NCBI GenBank assembly: GCA_015179125.1
Contig: WHVA01000449.1
Location: 1 to 64,000, forward strand
Direction: 5' to 3'
From: Gautieria morchelliformis
Lineage: Eukaryota; Basidiomycota; Agaricomycetes; Gomphales; Gomphaceae
Length of the DNA stretch: 64,000 bases
The notes under the pieces were generated by a model that made no database searches, was not told where the DNA came from, and saw nothing but the letters and a program-made list of their open reading frames with translations. Position 1 is the first letter of the stretch. The number at the start of each line of letters is the position of its first letter. A program made the position numbers and the translations under genes. Shown in pieces: positions 57,685 through 64,000 of this stretch.

Positions 57685-59505
57685 TGTCAAGATTGGATTT
57701 TGGGCGTTAATATCGCATGTTAGTGGCGAATGCCCAAATAGCATGTGCGATCTAGCGAATCGCCCAGCGAACAGTACCGAAGAGGTAAGGGATAAATGGT
57801 AAGAGGTTTACTCGAAAGGAATTCGCCCTGATCTACAGTCGTAGCGAAATAGCCCGTGGCACTTGACGATGTAACGTGCAAGGTGTCACAGAAGGGTTGT
57901 CTAAGTAGCGACAATCCCTTCGCCAGCGAAGGTGCTCCTTCAGAGCCCTTTTCTGACAGCACAGAAAATAACTCGAAGGCTAAGGTAATGAAGATGAAGT
58001 ATGAGAACTCACCAGTGAGGCCTAAGTCCTCTTCTGGTCGAAGATAGAAATCTACAGAAGAAGGCTCAAGATGATAGTCACAGCGAGGTCAAGTTTGCAC
58101 AAGATGGACGTATGATAATTAAACTGGAGAATATACATGCGAATGTAGACTACTTATACCGAATGCTCATATGGTGCTAGCAAATAGGAAAGAGGCCATC
58201 TGGATTCAGGATTGGATAGGGGTGCGCAGTCAGGATACATAATAGATGAAATAGACATACAATAGAATGGAAGAGGGGTGCGAACATGAAACGACGGAGA
58301 GGAAAGAAGGCGAAGGCCCCTATGTACGAAAACACGCCTTGGGACCTGCATATACACCACCCTGCACGGACTCTTCATCTGCTGGGTTGGTCCCACATGA
58401 CCTATGGGTAGGATGCCCTGCGAATGCATTCTGGACATAGGAACACCCAAAGGGGGTTGAGTTGAGAAGATGATGGGACCAGTGATGAACCATCAACCCG
58501 GGTAAAGGATGTCGATTGTGTTTGATGGCGTGCCTGCTGGCGAATGATGCGAGTAGCGAAGGGTCATATGGCGAATGTGGCGAATAGCAAATGGAGCGAG
58601 GAGTGAATGGAGCGAGGAGTGAATGGAGCGAGGAGTGAATGGAGCGAGGAGTGAATGGAGCGAGGAGTGAATGGAGCGAGGAGTGAATGGAGCGAGGAGT
58701 GAATGGAGCGAGGAGTGAATGGAGCGAGGAGTGAATGGAGCGAGGAGTGAATGGAGCGAGGAGTGAATGGAGTGAGGAGTGAATGGAGCGAGGAGTGAAT
58801 GGAGCGAGGAGTGAATGGAGCGAGGAGTGAATGGAGCGAAGACACGCGAACATGGAAGAGTGGTGAAAGGGACAACAGGGATAGCTGGGTACAAGAAATA
58901 AATGAGTCATGACAGCCTGCACCTCCTTGCACTTTATGATAGGACCAGTGATGAACCAACAATCCAGGTAAAGGATGTCGATCGTGTTCGGTGGCATGGC
59001 TACTGGCAAATGATGCAAGTAGCGAATGGCCAGTTGGCGAATGTGGCAAATAGTGAATGGGGCAAGGGGTGAATGGAGCAAAGCCAAGCGAACATGGAAA
59101 AGTGGTGAAAGGGAAAACAGGGATAGCTTGGTACAAGAAATGAATGTGTCATGACAACTGTGTAGTGAAAACTTCAGCGAAGCTAATTCGTCCTGCGCTG
59201 CAGTGGTATGAGTCCCATTGAGTCCAACCTGCATGGAGGCTGCAACTGACACTATCCAAATGCATCCTGAGCATGTGGGTCTGTCATGGAGTGGGAGTTT
59301 AACAGATGATGGGTTCTATGATGGATGAGGGCTCCAATACCTGGCGTGCTGGCAGGAATGATGCGAATAGCGAATGCGAATAGCGAATGCGAAAGCAGTA
59401 TGGCGATGAATATTTTGGCAAGATATTCGCTGGTTCAGGAAGTCGTTCGCTGGTTTGGGAAGTCATGTGCTAAGGGATGATTCGCAGAATAAACGAATCA
59501 TGACA
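57685..59505 (+). mobile_element. Long solo LTR-like element, TGTCA...TGACA family, 1821 bp
   Basis: Begins TGTCAAGATTGG and ends AATCATGACA, with TSD TCAGG (57680-57684, 59506-59510). Removal rejoins Copia X as FRSQSG-TVFAEG. It is longer than the 1275-bp copies because of a 16-bp satellite and because its 3' part exists in about three diverged tandem versions, each ending in gtcatgaca-like sequence (58914, 59155, 59505). Confidence 0.85.
58591..58839. repeat. 16-bp tandem repeat, 15.6 copies
   Basis: Unit atggagcgaggagtga repeats in exact 16-bp register; the twelfth unit has agtg in place of agcg. Nearly no other variation, so the array is recent or homogenised. Confidence 0.95.
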
Positions 59506-59510
59506 TCAGG

Positions 59511-60701
59511 GACGGTCTTCGCCGAGGGGCACAAGATAGGGTGCGTGTACCTCATGCGTGCCCGGATCCGCCCTGCCATTCAGACAGATTTTGCCGCTGT
59601 GGCTAAGCCGAAGTCCTGGGACTCCTGCATCGCATCCTCGGGCATGTCAACATCGGCGCGATCAAATTGATGAAAGCGCGCGATCTTGTCACCGGGATGG
59701 ATGTAGACACGGCCGCGCCGGTGACACAATGTGTTGCTTGCATTCAGGGCAAGCATCACGTGGAACCGTTCCCCAAACAGTTGGAAGACGCTGCTACATT
59801 GGTAGGCGATCTGACCGTCTCCGACGTTTGGGGACCGGCGAATACAGAGGGCCTGGCGCGGGAACGGTATTTTTATTTGTTTACCGATGCCAAAAGCAGG
59901 TACTCCACCATCTATTTCAGCCACACCAAGGACGGCGTCCTTGATCGTTTCAAGGAATACGCCGCCCTGGTTGAAACACAGACTGGGCTCCAGCTTAAGC
60001 GCCTGCGCAGCGATGGAGGCGGTGAATATATTAACGGTCCATTCAGAGATTTCTGCGCCCAGAAAGGGATCATAATGGAATCTACCGCCCCTTACTCACC
60101 AGCCCAGAATGGCATTGCCGAACGCCTGAATCACACCTTGCTCGAACATGCTCGCGCCATGACGCTTTGCGAAACAAGCGCCCAAGATCTTATGGCCCGA
60201 AGCCGTCGCCTACGCCTGTTATATCAAGAACAGGACGCCCACTCGAGCCCTTGGCGCAGACATGACGCCATTCGAGGCCTTTTTTGGCAAGAAACCTGAC
60301 ATCGGGAGGTTGGAAGAATTCGGTAAAAAGTGCTGGGTCCAAGTTCCGGACCAGCGTCGTACTAAATTAGAGCCCAAATCCGAGCAACACATTTTTACCG
60401 GCATCGCACCTAATGCTAAGGCTTGGCGTTTCTACAATGTCCACACGCGCCACATCCAGACCTCTCGCAACGTCATCTTCGATGACGTTGACAACGCCAT
60501 TCATCCCGTCCCTGAGGACGACGACCTGGTGGTTGGGCCGCCTGCAGGGAACACCACCAGGGCCGCCCAGCCGGTCCCAGCCCCCGCTTCAGCTGCCACG
60601 CCTCCAGTCGAGACCACTGCTGTGCCGGTGGCTGTGGAACCGAAGGCGGATCCGAGGCGCAGCACCAGGATCGCGGGTAGACCCGTGCCCGATTACAAGC
60701 A
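59511..60701 (+). pseudogene. Copia integrase region (X, 5' half)
   Basis: Pre-integrase CVACIQGKHHVEPFPKQ; integrase SDVWGPANTEGLARERYFYL, LRSDGGGEYINGPFRDFC and APYSPAQNGIAERLNHTLLE; then a frameshift near 60170 and the C-terminal part PFEAFFGKKPDIGRLEEFGK. It ends after RRSTRIAGRPVPDYKQ in the proline-rich linker before RT. About 0.4 kb of the RT start is missing compared with the 3' half. Confidence 0.9.
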
Positions 60702-62695
60702 AAAGGCCTGCTTTTACCACTGGCTTGGAATGTTACACCATTCATATAGTGCAGCCTTGGCGAGAACATTCCCGAGCTACATAGGGGAGACGAGCTAGGT
60801 GCCACGATCCCCACCGGGTGTCCTCGCTGCCACAGTACGGCAAACTAGGGTATGCATGAGCAGCGTGATTGACAGGATGAAAGCGCGCGGTCTGTGTAAA
60901 GCCACTACATAAATCACCAGAACTGATAGAAAACTCAACTCATGACACCAGACTCGGAACATAGCTCATCAGTGCAGATCTGAATCCTTCAAGTTGATAG
61001 CCAGCATCTTGTACGTCATGGATGAGCTGCCACTGGCTGCTTAGGACCGCCTCTTTCAGCAGTGGTAAGAGTACACGAAGCAATGATTCTATTATCGACA
61101 TTGGTGAATTACCTTGTCTACTAAAACTATTCCCGAATTTGCTCAGGCTCAAAAACTACGTAGCTGACGATCTTACATTGGCACTCTCTAATGTGGCTAT
61201 CATGGGCCACGGCTAGCTTCAATTACATGTAAACTACGAAGCTTGAAGACTCGAGTGCGGTGCAAAAAATCGTGCTTCCTTTATTTTGAGCATCTCCATC
61301 CTTCAGAAAATTAGGGCACATCATTATATATTCATTATATATCGGAACGTATATATAAGTACAGGAAGGATCATACCATTCGAACTCCTCTGCGTTGCCT
61401 CTCCACGACGTGAATGTTCGTATACAGACGCAAGAAAGACGGAAGGGACTGGTGCGTACATACAACGTCATACATGACGATGCCAGGTCAAATCCGAATA
61501 TAGGCAAAAAGATACGAAACCGAAACAGTATGTAGGTGACGAAGCATATTATAAAATCGTCCGATGGAGGGAAAAATGTATTACGAAACATAATAGTCCA
61601 TCATCAAATACAAAGAAACGTCGGATCTATATTTCTTCGACAAGGGAATGTCCACGTGCAGATGTCCTATCATGAAGAGCGGTTAGCTGACGGGACGAGC
61701 CATAAACCTAAAACTGCACGGTGTCAACAACGTACTTATCATAAGGCGAAGATGCTGTTCAATCAAGCCACAGATCAGTGCTGCAAGGCCCATCATTTTC
61801 CCATGACCATGTAAGCCACGCTTCGTACGAGAGCTCGTCGTTCACGATGTCGGGGTAGACTTTACTTGAGAGGACAATGCGGTCGGCCTCGCGACCCGTC
61901 TCTGTCGCCAACGCAGTTACTAGTTCGTCCCATGGGGGCACGGCGGGGAACTCAAAGACATAGGGTGGCTCATGCTGGTCATGCTGAGATATATACACAT
62001 CGAAGCCGAACAGATCCTGCAGGTAAGCGGTTAGGACGGTAGTTGTGGATGCAAGGGGTGACGCACATGACTACCACGGAACAATCCAAAGTTCGGTGCT
62101 AGCGACATGGTTTCGACGCTGCTGCTCGATAAGTTGGCATGCGACAGGGGGGCTTCTCGTTCGGACTGCTCAAAAGACGAGGCAGACGTGGAGTCGAATT
62201 CTTCTTCTAACCCACCAGGCGTATGGGGCGCTTCGATGGGGGAAATATATGAGTGGGGTGGAGCTCGAGCGAACAAGTCTGAGCTGTCGGCGAGGACAGG
62301 CATCTGTCTCGTATGGGTATCTGGCAGGATAGGGATGCCTGTAGCCTCTGAGGTACGGAGCTTGAGCTTAGAGATGCAAGAGCGTATAGAGTTCTTCAAG
62401 TGGGTGAAAGTCAACATTATCGGAGTCGCAAAGGAGAGGGTGAAGGGTCAGAAGACAAGAGGATGGGTCGCTGTACGTTTATGCCACGGTATAAATGGCA
62501 GCCTCGATTTTCGGAAGTTGTAGACATAAGCCGTACTCGAGACATGTCGCGGACAGGCGGCGATCATTGGGGCCCCGAGACCAGGCCCAGCTCCAAGGTA
62601 AGATGGCGAAGGGGAAGTATACAGTACATATCGATCAGTGAGGTAAGTCTTATTCCACAAGGTATAACCATATGGTGAGAGTCAAGACGGGAGTT
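60702..62695 (+). repeat. Segmental duplication copy Q, part D
   Basis: Direct match to about 9752-11694. From about 61600 onward it is also the left arm of an inverted repeat with 62893-64000. Confidence 0.9.
61759..62417 (-). CDS. Unknown two-exon protein, copy 2 of 3
   Basis: Exon 1 is 62417-62067 and exon 2 is 62016-61759, with a 50-nt intron; the product is 202 residues. Same architecture as the copy at 10754-11403: MLTFTHLKNSIRSC, a Ser/Pro/acidic middle with a 3-residue insertion (HSYISPIEAP), then LFGFDVYISQHDQHEPPYVF and WDELVTALATET. In this copy a TAA directly precedes the start ATG in frame, supporting this start. Transcribed towards the left, away from the partner copy at 63168. 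Function unknown. Confidence 0.6.
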
Positions 62696-62892
62696 GTTGA
62701 GCGTCTATGGGCGTTAGATGCTGGTTGGTACAGCCAGACAGTTCGTTCGTACTGTATTTTCAGGTCACAGATCCAGGCGCAACGGCTGGGGTGTCCTAGA
62801 ATGTCTCAGGCTGACTCCGCGACCTCGGGATTCGGGGAGCTCGCCAGTGCCTACAAGGCCTGAGAAGCGACTCCGCTCAACGTTGAACGTTG
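62696..62892. promoter_or_regulatory. Spacer between head-to-head gene copies; possible bidirectional promoter
   Basis: About 197 bp of unique sequence at the centre of the inverted repeat, between divergently transcribed copies 2 and 3 (ATGs 750 bp apart). It includes a short gttgaacgttgaac repeat near 62880. No TATA box is obvious. The promoter role is inferred from position. Confidence 0.35.
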
Positions 62893-64000
62893 AACTCCCG
62901 TCTTGACTCTCACCATATGGTTATAACTTGTGGAATAAGACTTACCTCACCGCTGCATGCTTCCCCTTCGCCATCTTACCTTGGAACTCGGCCTGGTCTC
63001 GGGACCCCAATGATCGCGGCATCGCCGCCTGTCCGCGACATGTCTCGAGTACGGCTTATGTCTACAACTTCCGAAAATCGCGGCTGCCATTTATACTGTG
63101 GCATAAACGTACAGAGAGCCATCTTCTTGTCTTCTGACCCTTCACCCTCTCCTTTGCGACTCCGATAATGTTGACTTTCACCCACTTGAAGAACTCTATA
63201 CGCTCTTGCATCGCTAAGCTCAAGCTCCGTACCTCAGAGGCTACAGGCATCCCTATCCTGCCAGATACCCATACGAGACAGATGCCTTTCCTCGCCGGCA
63301 GCTCAGACCTGTTCGCTCGAGCTCCAGCCCACTCCCTCATCGAAGCGCCCCATACACCTGGTGGGTTAGAGGAGGAATTCGACTCCACGTCTGCCTCGTC
63401 TTTAGAGAAGTCCGAACGAGAAGCCCCCCTCCCAGATGCCAGTTTATCGAGCAGCAGCATCGACACCATGTCGCTAGCTCCGAACTTTGGATTGTTCCGT
63501 GGTAGTCATGTGCGTCACCCCTTGCATCCACAACTACCGTCATAACCGCTTACCTACAGGACCTATTCGGCTTCGATGTGTATATATCTCAGCACGACCA
63601 GCATGAGCCACCCTATGTCTTTGAGTTCCCCGCCGTGCCCCCATGGGACGAACTAGTAACTGCGTTGGCGACAGAGACGGGTCGCGAGGCCGACCGCATT
63701 GTCCTCTCCAGTAAAGTCTACCCCCACATCGTGAACGACGAGCTCTCGTACCAAGCGTGGCTTACATGGTCCCGGGAAAATGATGGGCCTTGCAGCACTG
63801 ATCTGTGGCTCGATTGAACAGCACCTTCGCCTTATGAGAGGTACGTTGTTGGCACTGTGCAGTTTTAGGTTTATGGCTCGTCCCATCAGCTAACCGCTCT
63901 CCATGATCTAGTAGGACATTTGCACGTGGACATTCGCTCTCTGACGCCGGATCCGACGTTTATTTGTATTTGATGATGGACTGAGTAATTAATGTTGTAT
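62893..64000 (-). repeat. Segmental duplication copy R (inverted D), right arm of palindrome
   Basis: Reverse complement of about 61600-62695 (and of 10600-11694). It starts aactcccgtcttgactctcacc. The match continues to at least 63975; the window ends inside or just beyond it. Confidence 0.9.
63168..63817 (+). CDS. Unknown two-exon protein, copy 3 of 3
   Basis: Exon 1 is 63168-63509 and exon 2 is 63560-63817, with a 50-nt gtgcgt...ctacag intron; the product is 199 residues. Protein closest to copy 1: MLTFTHLKNSIRSC, then PHTPGGLEEEFDSTSASS, LAPNFGLFRGSH joined across the intron to DLFGFDVYIS, FEFPAVPPWDELVTALATET and STDLWLD at the end. TAA precedes the ATG in frame. Intact and transcribed to the right, divergent from copy 2. 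Unrecognised family; no membrane segment or signal peptide is visible. Confidence 0.6.

Larger units (their letters stand above)
56185..60701 (+). mobile_element. Copia X, 5' half (separated by inversion)
   Basis: 5' LTR 56185-56359, PBS GGTTATGGGCCCC at 56360, then gag, protease and integrase. It is interrupted at 57685-59505 by a long solo LTR and breaks off at 60701 in the linker before RT, where segment D begins. Confidence 0.92.

Noticed and set aside
58591-58839. CRISPR-like regular repeats
   Set aside because: Pure tandem 16-mers without spacers, in a eukaryotic LTR.
58320-59252. Minus-strand frame of 310 codons with repeated SIHSSLHSLLAPFTPR
   Set aside because: Produced by the 16-bp satellite, which is open in all three minus-strand frames, inside a solo LTR. 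Not a gene.

Overview
This window is from a mushroom-type basidiomycete (Agaricomycetes-like). The evidence is short introns of about 41-100 nt with gt...ag ends, a white-collar-1 photoreceptor without a GATA zinc finger, a fungal ceramide synthase, and Gypsy chromovirus, Ty1/Copia and LINE families typical of such fungi. No rRNA, tRNA or CRISPR array was seen.

Layout. 1-7 kb holds the only two clear host genes: a ceramide synthase (LAG1/LAC1 family, +, eight exons resolved, ending at 2239) and a white-collar-1-like LOV/PAS photoreceptor (-, four exons, 3671-6989). From 8.7 kb to the end, nearly everything is mobile or duplicated DNA. 8.74-11.69 kb is a duplicated segment (copy P). 14.3-15.5 kb is a 1275-bp solo LTR, and 15.7-20.0 kb is a LINE on the minus strand with a poly(A) tail. 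20.0-39.2 kb is a nested stack: a Gypsy element (E2) on the minus strand, cut by two solo LTRs, one of which is itself cut by an 8-kb chromovirus (E3). An inverted partial E2 copy and a CCHC/CCCH gag-like fragment lie at its left end. 40.6-46.9 kb holds two decayed Copia elements (W and Z). 46.9-62.7 kb is a second copy (Q) of segment P, expanded from 3 to 16 kb by insertions and rearranged by an inversion. 62.9-64.0 kb is a third, inverted copy (R) of the end of the segment, forming a palindrome with Q.

Main observations. (1) Copia element X is split into halves at 47.1-48.7 kb and 56.2-60.7 kb that carry matching LTRs and the same 5-bp target duplication. Copy P preserves the uninserted, uninverted order, so a roughly 12-kb inversion with breakpoints inside X and at the C/D boundary can be read directly. 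(2) A 2.2-kb element with CACTG...CAGTG ends, sitting in that inverted segment, carries an intron-containing DnaJ gene fragment (a Pack-type gene capture). (3) The chromovirus E3 carries an antisense, intron-containing gene for a coiled-coil plus Zn2Cys6-like protein between pol and its 3' LTR. (4) An unrecognised two-exon gene of 199-202 codons occurs in three intact copies, two of them head to head across a short spacer. (5) Nonsense changes in the retroelements are repeatedly CGA to TGA or CAG to TAG, pointing to cytosine-deamination decay.

Apart from the two host genes and the three-copy orphan gene, almost all coding sequence here is broken by stops or frameshifts. The exception is the antisense gene of E3, which is open across both exons.
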